From contig OY282559.1 in assembly GCA_958295665.1 (NCBI GenBank), positions 263,786,057 through 263,850,056 of the forward strand: DNA of 64,000 nucleotides, read 5' to 3'. Positions 22,700-33,762 of this stretch are shown piece after piece. The stretch's first letter is position 1. Every line of letters starts with the position of its first letter. The notes beneath the pieces were generated by a model. It saw only the letters and a program-made list of their open reading frames with translations. It did not search any database and was not told where the DNA came from. The stretch is from Tipula vernalis (taxonomy: Eukaryota; Arthropoda; Insecta; Diptera; Tipulidae). The position numbers and the translations under genes are program-made.

Positions 22700-23660
22700 A
22701 GGTTTCGCAGGGATCCAAACCTGCGCTCTAGGCCTGCTCGGAATATCCTTCAATGAATATAATTCTTCTTCTTGGAAACTCATAGTTCCAGAACCATTGC
22801 GCCACGATTTAATTGAATCAGCACACTCTTCTCCAACTGGTGGATATCCGGGGTTTACTAAGACTTCTGAGCTAATCAAGAGGCATTTCGTCAACAATTG
22901 TACTGATTGCAAATGCAACAAAGCAATAAATTTTACAGCTAGACCTCCATTATTGTCGCTTCCAATCACTTTGCAACCGTGGCAGAGGATATACCTGGAT
23001 TTTCTGGGCCCTTATCCACGCACCAGGGCAGGTAACACCTGTATTTTGATTATTCTCAACAAGTATTTCTTATGTATGTTGTTCCTGAGGCAATTGTGAC
23101 CGACAATCGAAAGCAATTTGTTTCCACTGCATTGACAAATTTGTGTGAAAAATATGGAGTAAATCACATCCAGTGAGAGGGTGAACCGGACTTTGTTGGC
23201 TCCATTAAGGTCATACAGAGAAGATCAGAGATCATAGGACACACATCTTGACAGTGTAAACTTTGCTTTACGTAATTCGGTACATGACTCAACCAGGTTT
23301 TCTCCCCACTTTATTCTGTTTGATCAACATGGCTCAGCCATGGCTCAATGAACAAATTTTTAGCTGCAACACAGTCGATTGTTGGTAACCAAATATTTAC
23401 GGAATATAAACCACAACAAATGAATAATATATATGAACAAGTCCAGAAAAATTGAATTACAGCTGCCAAGAAAAGTCATCACTATTATAATCTGAGGAGC
23501 CGAATGGCAAAAATTACTATTGGTCAAGAGGTATTTGTTAGAAACTTTGCTCAAAGTAAAGCATTAGATCACTTTTCAGCGAAATTAGCTCCAAAATTTA
23601 TAAAAGCTAAAGTACTCAGATTGGTTGGGAAAGTGGCTTGTGAAGTAGTATTATAAATAT
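22700..23660 (+). pseudogene. Gypsy integrase remnant (plus strand)
   Basis: The frame 22797-23099 covers the zinc finger and first catalytic Asp: IESAHSSPTGGYPGFTKT (second His replaced by Tyr), NCTDCKCNK, and WQRIYLDFLGPYPRTRAGNT. After a frameshift the second Asp appears in EAIVTDNRKQFVST near 23085-23120. Later ALRNSVHDSTRFSPHFILFD (23260-23325) and the C-terminal FVRNFAQSKALDHFSAKLAP (23540-23600) follow. The Glu-containing block is deleted or garbled near 23170. It is the only gypsy pol in the window on the plus strand. Confidence 0.88.
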
Positions 23661-24690
23661 TTTTATATCGTTTTCTTAAAATTTGGTTATTGTTGTTACT
23701 AAATGAATTCCGTTAAATCTAAAAATTTTTCTAAATAAATTAAATAATTATTTCTTTATAATGCTAAATTACATTTATGGTTTCAGTTTGATTTTTCGGC
23801 ATTTTTATAGACAAATATATTAATTGTTCATGGCAATCCCAATATTTTCGATTTGGTAAATCAAAAAAATACAGAGGCCAATCGCTCATAATACATCTAC
23901 TGAAAAATGTAGAAATATCTTCCCCCCTCCCCGTAATTTTGGCTGAAGGCCCAAAGAGTTATACCAATGTACCACTCTGCAAAAATGAGAACCCTATTTA
24001 TGGTTTCGCTAATTATCGAAAAAGAATGAGATAAAAGAGAAACAGGTAGGTACAGCTTTGCATCACAGTATAAGGAAATGCATATACCGTGTAGTTGATA
24101 ACTCCTTTCAAATCCATAGCTTATTAGTTCCAGTACGGTTAGGCTCAATTTAATTATACTCCGTTTTATATAACATCATTGCGGTCTAGCAAGATTGATG
24201 TCACGCCTTGAAATCCCCACGCCCATCACTCCTGAGTTTCAGTCGCGCGAGAATATGACCGCTCAAGGCGGGACTCAGTTAAAAAATTTCTGAAAACAAA
24301 AAGAACCTCCATGCCATCATGGTCTGATTAAAAATTAATCGAATCATGATAGGATAACCTACGCCCACACAATTTTTGTTAGAGTATAAAGTGATGATCA
24401 CAGTGAGGTATAAGAGAGCATCATCGTCACTGATCATTGATTGCTGTTGCAGTACTCAGTCGTACAACAGAGAAGAAATTCATATTACAGTTTCGTTCGG
24501 GTCGAAATGGAAATCGAGTCAAAAACGATTTTATTTTTAGTGGACATTTTTCGTTCATACAAAATACTCCTCTCTTAATATTATGCCCGAAATTTCACAC
24601 AATATTACATGAACGTCCTAAAAATTCAAAACACTTTAATAAATCAAGTTAGAATAGTAGGTAAAGATGTAAAGATAAAACAACATCTTT
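23661..24690. other. No gene seen; possible LTR-like tract
   Basis: No coding region is recognised. Around 24385-24470 a TATA-like GTATAAGAG is followed by a balanced-composition stretch that could be an LTR promoter, but no paired LTR or end motif is visible. Confidence 0.3.
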
Positions 24691-24764
24691 AAAAAGAAAT
24701 GTGTTTGTCAAAATTTAACGTGAATTTTCTTGAATCTTGCGATCAACTATAAGATCTAGAGATC

Positions 24765-24990
24765 GTAAAACATTACCAATAGCTTTCGAATTATGCACAA
24801 ACGAAGAAAACATGTATTAACACAAATATAGATTACCCCCAAAACTGTAGCATAACTGGCCAAACAATACTAATATTCCACAAATTAGACAAACAAACTA
24901 TTATCATGTTAGAGCCGCACCGCAAACTCCTATTATTCCACAAAACAATTGGCAAAATATACTTCGAAGACCCGAAATATTGGCGTCTAT
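24765..24990 (+). pseudogene. Possible gag C-terminal remnant
   Basis: The plus strand reads LPIAFELCTNEENMY, a stop, then an Asn/Gln/Pro-rich stretch with two stops. This resembles the low-complexity C-terminus of insect gypsy-group gag proteins, but there is no zinc knuckle or other hard motif. Confidence 0.3.
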
Positions 24991-25605
24991 TTTGAGCATA
25001 AGCTCATTAATAATTTCCCGTTCACAGCAAAGCAGTTAAATATAATTCGGTAATATGTTGGCAATTTCACATCTTGGCTTTAATATGTGTATGGTAATAA
25101 TCAATCTCCAACAAGTTTGGTTTGGTAATGCCCCCAAAAAAACATTTAATTAAAATGAGTATACTTCAATAAAATTAAAATAAAACTCTACATATAAAAA
25201 TCACAAAACTTGAAACAAATAACTAACAACCTTCAATTATAACAAGAACCAACAGAGAAAACCAAGCTTTTAGGCAAAATAATTATCAAATTGCCAGGTT
25301 AAAATAAGAAAAAGACACAAAAGAAATTACGGTTCTGTATTACAGAACTTGAAATTGAACCTAAACCCTATACACCTGAAGACGAAAAAGAGAGATAGAA
25401 AAATAAAACCAATAGAATTATTCTGACGATAATGAAGATTTTTTCACCCAAAAGCCTCGGAATAATTAACATAAACACACATAAAGTTGAAGGCAAACTC
25501 CCATACAAGCCAAGATCAAAACAATTACAGGATCATCCCCTGCCAACAATACCTTAGCGGTTTCCAAGGATTCAAAGCAGCCTAGAAACTAAAATTTCAT
25601 TTTTG

Positions 25606-25785
25606 TTATGACTCATACCCTAAATAGTATTTAACAGTATTAGGCCGATATTAAGCAAATAACAGTTCAGGATAACTGTTTGAAGCGTCTAACAATTGAG
25701 GATAATTGTTTGATAAATGTTATCCGAAACTGTTATCGCTTTTATCGGCAGTATGTTGTTCACTATTTTTCGTCATACCCAAAAT
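25606..25785. repeat. Small imperfect inverted-repeat element
   Basis: The left arm contains TATGAC, AATAGT, AACAGTATT and CCGATATTAAGC in order. The right arm contains the inverse of these words (GCTTTTATCGG, TACT/AGTATGTTGTTC, ACTATTTTTCGTCATA). The total is about 175 bp, MITE-like. Between the arms are two direct-repeat copies of a motif around AGGATAACTGTTTGA and AGGATAATTGTTTGA. No target duplication was confirmed. Confidence 0.5.
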
Positions 25786-25879
25786 ATGGTTAATATTAAT
25801 TAAAAAAAATCAAAAATACAAATTCAAAAAAACTAATCAGACAGTCTTAATTTCTTACCATAATAACGGTTTGTTTATA

Positions 25880-25985
25880 AATAAAAAACAACAGGCGAGT
25901 TCACGCTCAACTCGCAAAATTATTATGTGAAAACCTTCATCTATAAGTACCCACTGAATCATTACAAGGCTCTGCGATGGGCTTG
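25880..25985 (+). repeat. Repeat copy 2, inverse of 30-140
   Basis: It shares with the window start the hairpin word GCGAGTTCACGCTCAACTCGC and about 100 bp of similar flank. The plus strand reads TTGEFTLNSQNYYVKTFIYK and then YPLNHYKALRWA before a stop. The open reading is longer here than in copy 1, so this may be the better-preserved end of an unrecognised coding sequence. Confidence 0.5.
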
Positions 25986-26319
25986 AGAAACCAATGCAGA
26001 TAGACGACTGCCGTTCGCTCACTATTTAAATTGCGTTACATCTTTGGTTTAAAACGTCAATAAGTTATTCAATATTGGGTTTGGAGAACGAACCTTACCG
26101 ACATTAATAGTTTAATTAAAAATTGAAATTTATAATTTATTTGTTGACAAATAAAATATAAACGACTAAATTTCAGTATAGCCATGTCTCGATAAGCTTG
26201 AACAAAGTACAGTTCTGATATGTTAATAATCTAAACCTACCCTGTACGCTTTAAAATGCAGTACACCATTACTCATAGCAATCTTGTTGAAGATTCCATA
26301 TTTAGACTTTTGTGAATGG

Positions 26320-26481
26320 TCACGGCAAACCTTGTGAACAAAGCATATTTACATCGCTGATTTGATCAGCTTGAACTAAATGAAATAGGGCGGTTCTATT
26401 AGACATAGCAGCTGGAAAGATGGTAACATGTCTTCCTGAGGCTTCTTCCTTGCGTGCATCTTCAGAGAATGTCATTCGAAT
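26320..26481 (-). CDS. Unrecognised coding-like stretch, possible last exon
   Basis: I do not recognise this peptide. On the minus strand 53 codons run open to TGA at 26320-26322 and include RMTFSEDARKEEASGRHV and ALFHLVQADQISDVNML. Codon choice and composition are far more balanced than in surrounding DNA, which suggests real or recently real coding sequence. A plausible splice acceptor, GGTAAACAG, ends just before 26481. The first Met would give 48 residues. It could be a host exon, a domesticated fragment, or a piece of a transposon gene I cannot place. Confidence 0.4.
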   Translation of the reverse strand: MRMTFSEDARKEEASGRHVTIFPAAMSNRTALFHLVQADQISDVNMLCSQGLP

Positions 26482-26757
26482 CTGTTTACCACTTTTATAA
26501 TTTTTATTCCTATACTACCCACATAACTAAACTCAGCAACGGCATGAGTAATACTAAACATACATAGCATACCAATTAAACAATTTCAAAATTATTATTT
26601 TATTATGTGTCAAAGTATAAGTGTCATTTTCACAGCTCGCTAAGATGTGTAATATTTAATAGTTAAAGTATGCGTGTAATTCTGTTTGTTTTTAATGTAT
26701 TTCCATTTCACTTCTTCCAATCGCGCGCGCGATTACATAAATGTACGGGAAATTGTA

Positions 26758-26872
26758 ATGCGAGATTTTGAAATGCGAGATTTTGAAATGCGAGATTTTG
26801 AAATGCGAGATTTTGAAATGCGAGATTTTGAGATGCGAGGTTTTGAAATGCAAGATTTTGAAATGTGAGATT
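26758..26872. repeat. 15-bp minisatellite
   Basis: Seven full copies and one partial copy of ATGCGAGATTTTGAA, with the last three units slightly changed. GATTACAT occurs on both sides of the array. The 15-bp period keeps every frame open, giving an MRDFE-type peptide repeat on the plus strand, but nothing else supports coding. Confidence 0.95.
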
Positions 26873-27124
26873 ACATACCCAACCCATAACATTCTTGTCT
26901 TTCCATTTTAATCCGACGGAAATTGTAATTCGTATTTTATAGTGTGCAAGTTCGGTACATTTTATGTCGTTTTTTCGTATGTATATTTGCAAATTGCAAT
27001 TTCGTTCGTACCGGATTTCCCGTTCCTTTTTTTTGTATGAAATTTTTGATTTACCCTGCTAAAGATGTTTTCACATCAAAAATATAAATTTTGAAAATAA
27101 CGTCCACAACTGTACAAATTTATG

Positions 27125-27500
27125 GCTGGCCCGTATTTTGCACACAGCAAAAGCTCCAACAAGCTAATCTACCAGATAAATCACGTAATGACATGAGCTA
27201 AATCAAACTGGCATGGTCAGTAATAACAGTGAAGAGCAAACCCTCCACATTAGCACGGAATTTTTATATCGCTGAAATGGCCGCCAAGCATTCCTGTTCG
27301 GTGACACTATAGTTTCGTTGTGCACCCGTTAGTTTTTGCGACATATATGCTATGGGTCGGTCTGCACCTTCACTATCCTTCTGAAATAAAACCGCACCAA
27401 TACCAGTTGAGCTAGCGTCACACTGGATAAAAAAGTGTTGAAAAAAAATCAGGCATAATAAGTAAAGGGCAGACACTAACGCTTCCTTCAAATCACGAAA
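27125..27500 (-). pseudogene. Gypsy RNase H
   Basis: The frame reads HFFIQCDASSTGIGAVLFQK (catalytic Asp in CDAS), then RPIAYMSQKLTGAQRNYSVT and EQECLAAI with the conserved Glu. After a frame break TDHASL and RDLSGRLACWSF near 27130-27230 continue the domain. Confidence 0.9.
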
Positions 27501-27573
27501 GATTTTTTAGCACAATCAGTTCATTCAAAACTTTTTACCCTTCTTCAGCAGATCTGTTAAGCGACTTGCTCGT

Positions 27574-28364
27574 TCAGCGTAGTTTCGAATTAAGCGGCGA
27601 TACCATCCCGTGGTTCCCAAAAATCGTCTTACTTGACGCACTGTTTTTGGCCTTGGATACTCTGTGCACCTTCTCGGGATTTGTTTGCAGACCTCCTCCA
27701 CCAACTACAAATCCAAGGTTTTTAACCTCACGAAGCAAACACTGACTTTTGTCAACATTGATAGCCAAACCCGAGAGATGTTCCTCAAATGTGGCACTTG
27801 TAACCAACAAGACATCAAAATAGACGAATACCTTTTCCTGCATGTGGTGGGGAATGACTCTGCTCATCAATCTAGACAATCTAGCCGGATTTGCCAAAAG
27901 GCATCTTTTAAATCCAACTTCGAAATATACGCCGTTCTTTCTAGTCTACTCAACAAGCCATCCACCAAAGGTAAAGGGAATGCATCCTTCTTGGTAACTA
28001 TTTTTAATTTTCTGGCGTCTAAGCAGAGACGCACCTTACCATTCTTTTTACGCACTGTAGTCATAGGGGAACTTCACGCACTTGAACTCTCTTCAATAAC
28101 GCCAAGAGCAAGCATACAATCAAGCTCAGCATAAATATCTTTTTGAACGGCTGGTGATACCGAGTGATACCTTTGCTTGGTCGGAGAAGCCTCACCGGTG
28201 TCAATGGAATGTGTCAAAATAGAAGTCCTACCCAGACCTACTTTTGCAGAATTCGGAAAACAATCAATAATTGATTCCAAACGAACTTGTTGGTCTTCAG
28301 TCAAAGTATGATTCAGATCCAAATCTGGAGAAGGAGACTTCACATTTTCTAGTTCATCATTCAC
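27574..28364 (-). pseudogene. Gypsy reverse transcriptase, catalytic Asp lost
   Basis: Three frames cover RT: GRTSILTHSIDTGEASPTKQ and IYAELDCMLALGVIEESSSA (28074-28364), TTVRKKNGKVRLCLDARKL and YISKLDLKDAFWQIRL (27867-28064), and NPARLSRLMSRVIPHHMQEK onward (27574-27897). The palm motif reads VFVYFDVLLV instead of YxDD, so the second catalytic Asp is Val. Confidence 0.92.
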
Positions 28365-28406
28365 TGCAGATCGTAAATTAAAGGCTTTCCAGAAATCTTA
28401 ACCTAA

Positions 28407-29003
28407 CTATAAGGTTTGTTGCAAGTCTGGCACAATGAAAATTTTCATTGGCTTTGTGGTAAAATTATAGTAAATGTTAACATAAATATAACCCTTAATT
28501 CGGAGTTTAGAACCATTTACAGTTTGACAAAACGCAGTCGTTGGATGTATTGTGAGTTTTAACTTTTCTAATATATTTTCAAACCCAGATCCTAACGCAC
28601 TAATGTTTGCTCCACTATCAAGGAAACCCTTAACAGAAATTTTGTTAATAAGAATAGTAGCGTAAAATCGATTGTGCAAAAGCTCATTAGGTACTACGAT
28701 GCTAAAGATGGATTCTGCGATTTGTTTCAGAAGTTTTCGCCAGTTACGGACAAATTGGATAGATCGCTGAACGAGAACTGAATTTAACACTCGGTATTCA
28801 AACATGGAATTTGATATTAATGATTCAGTGAATACTAAATTTGGTAAGTTGATAGTCGCTTGGTGGGTTAAATCTACTCCAAGGGAGCAGATTTGACGAT
28901 CGTTTTGAAATGGGTTAGGGCAGGTTTTTCGGTAACAGAATGAAGTTGCCCTTACTTCTTCATTCCTACCTGTCTGTTTCCCGAATTTTGGCATAAAGCG
29001 CAA
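28407..29003 (-). pseudogene. Gypsy aspartic protease region
   Basis: The frame carries ISVKGFLDSGANISALGSG, an intact DSGA-type active site, followed by KLRIKGYIYVNIYYNF and MKIFIVPDL, the usual layout. It follows the gag zinc knuckle and precedes RT. This stretch is one of the least damaged pieces of the element. Confidence 0.88.
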
Positions 29004-29600
29004 TGCGGTTTCAAGACTTAATATTTTTGCTGGTAAATCACAATTAATAAACGCATGACCGGACTTTTTACAATTCCAGCAGACAACGGATTTTGATTGG
29101 ATTGGTGTGTTTTTAGATTGTGGTGGAATGTTGCCCTGAATCGCTTTCTACCTCATTTTGTTGTGCATCATTTTCATACAAAGTTGAGGGTTGATAGTTA
29201 CAACCACCATCATTTTCGAAAGAAAAAGAATTGATTTTAGGTTGCCTATAAACAGGTTGTTGGTCTGGAGTATAATTCGCATTCCTCCAAATATCTTCAA
29301 TTTTCGTACAAACGCTAACTAATTCTGATAATGAATTAATAAATCGGGCCAATTGTAACCTAAGCGATCTTCGCATATTTTTCTTAAGTATTTCAAACAT
29401 TTCCCATTCAGGCGATGGAGAAAAAAGAGGTTGGGCTAATTCGTGAATGGCATAATAGAATTCGATCAAATTTTCGGTATGCTTTTGTTTGCGATTATCT
29501 ATACTTTGCCGAATTTCTATTTTAGATCTACGAAGTTTGAATCGATGAAGAAGAGAACCTTTAAAATCAAACCATGAACATCTGGAATTCATTTTTTTTT
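29004..29600 (-). pseudogene. Gypsy gag with CCHC knuckle
   Basis: The frame 29113-29643 shows capsid sequence CSWFDFKGSLLHRFKLRRSK and NRKQKHTENLIEFYYAIHEL, a retrotransposon gag pattern. A frame break near 29113 leads to the knuckle CWNCKKSGHAFINC at about 29045-29090, a CX2CX4HX4C motif. The true N-terminus is lost at the junction with the LINE fragment. Confidence 0.88.
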
Positions 29601-29639
29601 TATATTTTAATTTATTTGTTTGGCTTGAAACGTCACCGA

Positions 29640-30520
29640 TCACATCGCCTTGGATTCATTTTTCCTTTACCTTCTTGCACAGCTTGTTCAGTTATTATCT
29701 CGGCTTCCAACGTTTGGTTTTCATGTGGCTGGAATATTTTTTCAAGGATTCTGCATTATTGGTCTTTTAATTCTTTTGGTACTTTCCAAAGAGAATAATC
29801 AGTACTGTTATTGATTCATTTTTCAGTTCTTTGATCTCTATTTTTAATTGTAGAGTGAGATTGTTCAAATGAGTTTTATCTTGGAGGGCCCTTGTTTGTT
29901 GCCATACTCTTCTCGCTCTCCTTTTTTCTGCTAGCAGTTGACCAATTTTCATAGGGTAGTTGTTTCCCTTGATTTTCTTTTTAATTTCAGGAGTATTTTC
30001 CCAAGCTGATTGCTGTTGTCGTTTACAAATTTTTTAACTTCTTTGTCTAACTGTTCTTCGGTCTTTAATGGAACCATTAAGTTAATTTTTTCTTCTAGCG
30101 ATAGTCTAAAGCAGTCCTAGTTGGTATGATTATTTACTAGAAATGGGTTTCTTTCATCTGAATGATTTTTTTACTTAGTGTTAGAACAGTGAAGTATTAC
30201 TGAATGATCCGAGTTTAAGTCAGGGCTTTCATCTACATGTACATAATTTACAGACATTTTCTTTATTATAAAGAAATCAGTCAAATCTGATACTTGGTTC
30301 GGATCAGTTGGCCAGTAGGGTGGTTTTCCAGTTGAGGGTTTCACAACTGCATTTCCTGATAGCTTTTAAGAGTTCTTTATCCTTAGTCGTTGTTAATCTG
30401 GAGCCCTAGTAGACATTTTTTTGCATTAAAGTCTCCTCCAATTACAAATCGTTCTTCTAATTTATTGAGGAACTCGAGATAATCTTTTTCTTTCATTGAG
30501 TGCTTCGGTATATTCGGTAA
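29640..30520 (-). pseudogene. Jockey-type LINE fragment (endonuclease C-terminus to pre-RT)
   Basis: The minus strand near 30420-30500 reads YLEFLNKLEERFVIGGDFNA, the conserved GDFNAK block of LINE endonucleases. The region to 30230 matches the copy B endonuclease C-terminus. The frame 29767-29952 (LAEKRRARRVWQQTR) matches the linker EKRKARKTWQRTR at 61380. RT is absent. It is related to but clearly diverged from the LINE in the duplicated locus. Confidence 0.82.
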
Positions 30521-30814
30521 TAAAACGGTAAAATAAAATATAAATGTATGTAGAAATTATTAATTTCCTAATAATAAGTTTTTACATTATGATTTTACAT
30601 AGTTGTTTGTTTAAATTCACTTGAAAATATTTTTAGATTGTAAATACTGAAAAGTTGTTTAGAAAAGACAATAAAAAATCTATGTATGATTCGATAAAAC
30701 CATTTGTTGTAGTCCTAAACAGCTTGGTTACTTTGGTTTTGCTAGATAAAAATAGATGGCATTACTTTCAACTAAAAAAGAATAGCTGGGTTCCAGTTGA
30801 AGCTTATAAAATAT
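30521..30814. other. No gene seen
   Basis: Unremarkable AT-rich DNA between the LINE fragment and the first solo LTR. Confidence 0.5.
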
Positions 30815-31258
30815 TGTTACGTTTTTGCCTTGTCAATCAAGGTTCGTATCACTGGATTGTGAATAATACAAACTCAATTCAATTTATCACCAACGAATTT
30901 ATTTATTTCACAAAATTTATTACAACACAGTTTATCAATAAAAATTCACAAAATCACTTTATATAAATTATTCTTAAATTTTACTAATCACTTTTACTTT
31001 TTATTTCGCACAAAAACACTTTTTAAATCACTTTTTAATTCCTTTTTAATCTTTATACTATCGCTTTCCAAATATTACTAATCCAATTCGATTTCATTCG
31101 CCTTTTTATATATACAAACCAAACTTCTAGAAAGCTCATGATTTTTCTAGTTAGAATAGTGTATAACAATTGTATCATGGAAAATTCCATTTAGAACAGT
31201 TTAACATTGAGCTATTAATTTTAACTTATTCTATTACACACTAGGTGTCACCGTCACA
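30815..31258. repeat. Solo LTR, first of two adjacent copies
   Basis: A 444-bp repeat beginning TGTTACGTTTTTGCC and ending CCGTCACA. A second copy begins only four bases later (ATAG) at 31263. The 5' flank is ATAT, one base different from ATAG. TG...CA ends and 4-bp flanks fit a Ty3/gypsy-type LTR, but no internal sequence is present. Confidence 0.85.
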
Positions 31259-31541
31259 ATAGTGTTACGTTTTTGCCTTGTCGCTCAAGGTTCGTATCAC
31301 TGGATTGTGAATAATACAAAATCAATTTAATTTATCTCCTACGAATTTATTTATTTCACAAAATTTATTACAACACAGTTTATCAATCAAAATTTACAAA
31401 ATCACTTTATATAAATTATTCTCAAATTTTACTGATCACTTTATTTTATTTATCGCACTACAACACTTTTTAAATCACTTTTTATTTCCTTTTTAATCTT
31501 TATACTATCGCTTACCAATTATTACTGATCCAATTCGATTT

Positions 31542-31884
31542 TGTGGCGGTTCACGCATTTATGCATGCGTTCACCGCCACACGGTCAGAACAGACGCAAA
31601 CGGAAACACCTTATACATAAAAGGACAAGTAAACTTACTGTCTCTTCCATATGAAGCGACAAACAAAATAAAATTAAAAATTAAAATTAGTTTCATCTCA
31701 ATCTCTAAAGCGAAAGCACATAGCTCGTGGTGTTAGCCGCCAAAATATTAGCTGGTGACAAAATGGTGGTAAAAAAAATATAAAAAAACTTTGTAATAAA
31801 TTAATTTTAAATAAAAAAAATAAATAAACGTAAATAAAAATATTAACTTCAATTGGTGTGTTCTATTATTTATTGTGTTCGATA
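31542..31884 (+). repeat. 5' LTR of the 31.5-33.6 kb element
   Basis: Starts TGTGGCGGTTCACGCATTTA and ends GTGTTCGATA. The first 43 bases contain an inverted repeat, GTGGCGGT and ACCGCCAC, around CACGCATTTATGCATGCGT. TTATACATAAAAGGAC near 31610 is TATA-like. Confidence 0.93.
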
Positions 31885-33247
31885 TTGGTGACCACCGTCG
31901 TCCGTGTTTACGGAATTATCAAAAGAACACGCGGTTATATATTTTATTTTTATGGAACACGCCATGTGTTTTACGGCGCAGCGGTTATTGTTGTGCTAAA
32001 ATAAAATTGTGAACAAAAAAAAAACAAAAAAATGCAAATTAGAAATGGAGTCAAGCACACACGAAAACATACACACATGTGGCCATGCAGTGCCATTATA
32101 CACAAAAATAGGCGCATGCACAAAATGAAGCCGCATTCACAAAGTACAAACATATAGTCGACATTCATTCAAGACCAACGTCATCACCACCATTACCATC
32201 ATAATCGCCATCACCGTTTATGGGAAACAGCGAGGACAATAGCAGCTCCAACACAACAACAACATCATCATCACTACCACAACCATTGCCATCACCACAT
32301 CAGGTGGCATAATAAAATCGCCTGATTCATCATCGGAGCCATAGCCAACAAAAACACAACAGCAGCTACAACAACAGCGACAACAGAAAATAGCATCGGC
32401 AGCAACAACAACACCAGCCGACATTCGTCATCGTAATCGTCATTGCCGTCATTATTATGGCCGCCACCAACGAGACAACAACAACAAGGACACCATCGCC
32501 ACCAACAACAACATCATCACCATCATCACATTATTTTTTTTATATAAATTGTAAATTTTTCACCACCAGTTTTGTCATTCCGGGTTCATTATTTTTTGAT
32601 TATTTCTTTTTTTTTCCAATAAAATTATTTTTTATTTTTTGTTTTATTAACTCAGCCACACACAAACGACATACATTTCTACTCGATCACACTCCCCAGA
32701 CTCACAGAACAAACACTGACAGGACTGAAACTGGCCCCAAAACAGGCTACGTCAGGCTTCAGAACATACCATTCTGGTCTGGCGCATGTTTTGGAACCAG
32801 ATACTGACACATACCGAAACTAACAAAACCACGACAAGGAAACGTCAGACGTAAACTGGCAAGTCATGGTTTTGCAAGTCGGACGCACTCAAACACACGC
32901 AGCACTCAGTGGGGACAGTGTTGAGGTCCACATAAGGTCTATGGTCGAAGCCCCTGCTCCCAACTACCTGGTGTGTCCTTCATCACTCTCCTACACTGCT
33001 GCACGTACACACACTCGCATACGATTTCGAGCATCACACAGACACACTTGCACACGAAGGCAAGCATCACACACACATGCACAAGCATCACACAGACACA
33101 CACGAACATAGTCGCACACTAACTATTACACACGCACACTCAATCCCTGTGATAACACTGATCGGCTAACGATTCTGGTAGAGCCAGACGTTTCAGCCGC
33201 ACAGAGATAAATCATCACGGAGGGGGATGTCACTCGTGGGGGAGTCC

Positions 33248-33590
33248 TGTGGCGGTTCACGCATTTATGCATGCGTTCACCGCCACACGGTCAGAACAGA
33301 CGCAAACGGAAACACCTTATACATAAAAGGACAAGTAAACTTACTGTCTCTTCCATGTGAAGCGACAAACAAAATAAAATTAAAAATTGAAATTAGTCTC
33401 ATCTCAATCTCTAAAGCGAAAGCACATAGCTCGTGGTGTTAGCCGCCAAAATATTAGCTGGTGACAAAATGGTGGTAAAAAAAATATAAAAAAACTTTGT
33501 AATAAATTAATTTTAAATAAAAAAAATAAATAAACGTAAATAAAAATATTAACTTCAATTGGTGTGTTCTATTATTTATTGTGTTCGATA
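33248..33590 (+). repeat. 3' LTR of the 31.5-33.6 kb element
   Basis: Same length and sequence as 31542-31884 with about three substitutions (for example CATGTGAAG for CATATGAAG). Confidence 0.93.
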
Positions 33591-33762
33591 ATTTCGTTCC
33601 CTTTTTTATATACACAAACCAAACTTCTAGAAAGCTCATGATTTTTCTAGTTAGAATAGCGTAGAACAATTTTATCATGGAAAATTTCATTTAGATCAGT
33701 TTAACATTGGGCTATTAATTTTAACTTATTCTATTACACACTAGGTGTCACCGTCACAATAG

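Larger units (their letters stand above)
27120..29600 (-). mobile_element. Gypsy remnant with gag, PR, RT, RNase H
   Basis: A 2.5-kb minus-strand gypsy remnant with domains in canonical order: gag with zinc knuckle, protease, RT, RNase H. Integrase is absent and no LTR is visible. It abuts a LINE fragment at about 29580-29640. Each domain lies in its own frame, so several frameshifts are present. Confidence 0.9.
31542..33590 (+). mobile_element. Young non-autonomous LTR element (TRIM/LARD-like)
   Basis: A 2049-bp element with two 343-bp LTRs (31542-31884, 33248-33590) differing at about three positions, so the insertion is recent. It is flanked by ATTT (31538-31541, 33591-33594). TTGGTGACCACCGTC follows the 5' LTR in the primer-site position; I cannot assign the tRNA. 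GGAGGGGGATGTCACTCG precedes the 3' LTR as a polypurine-like tract. The 1.36-kb interior encodes no gag or pol and holds trinucleotide-rich (CAACAACATCATC, CACCATC) and CA-rich stretches. It must rely on another element for mobility. Confidence 0.92.
31263..33758. repeat. Second solo LTR, split by an insertion
   Basis: The same LTR in the same orientation, in two parts: 31263-31541 and 33591-33758. It is flanked by ATAG at 31259-31262 and 33759-33762, which looks like its own 4-bp target duplication. Removing the inserted element and its ATTT duplication restores about 443 bp. Confidence 0.88.

Noticed and set aside
26692..26992. Three overlapping frames over the 15-bp minisatellite
   Set aside because: A period divisible by three keeps all frames open; no flanking motif supports any of them.
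32218..32807. Ser/Cys-rich and Thr/Pro-rich frames around 32.2-32.8 kb
   Set aside because: Translations of CAA/CAT/ACC trinucleotide repeats, open in several frames at once.
32866..33111. His/Thr/Arg-rich frame in the non-autonomous LTR element
   Set aside because: Arises from CA-rich low-complexity sequence; the related copy at 15.0-15.5 kb does not preserve it.
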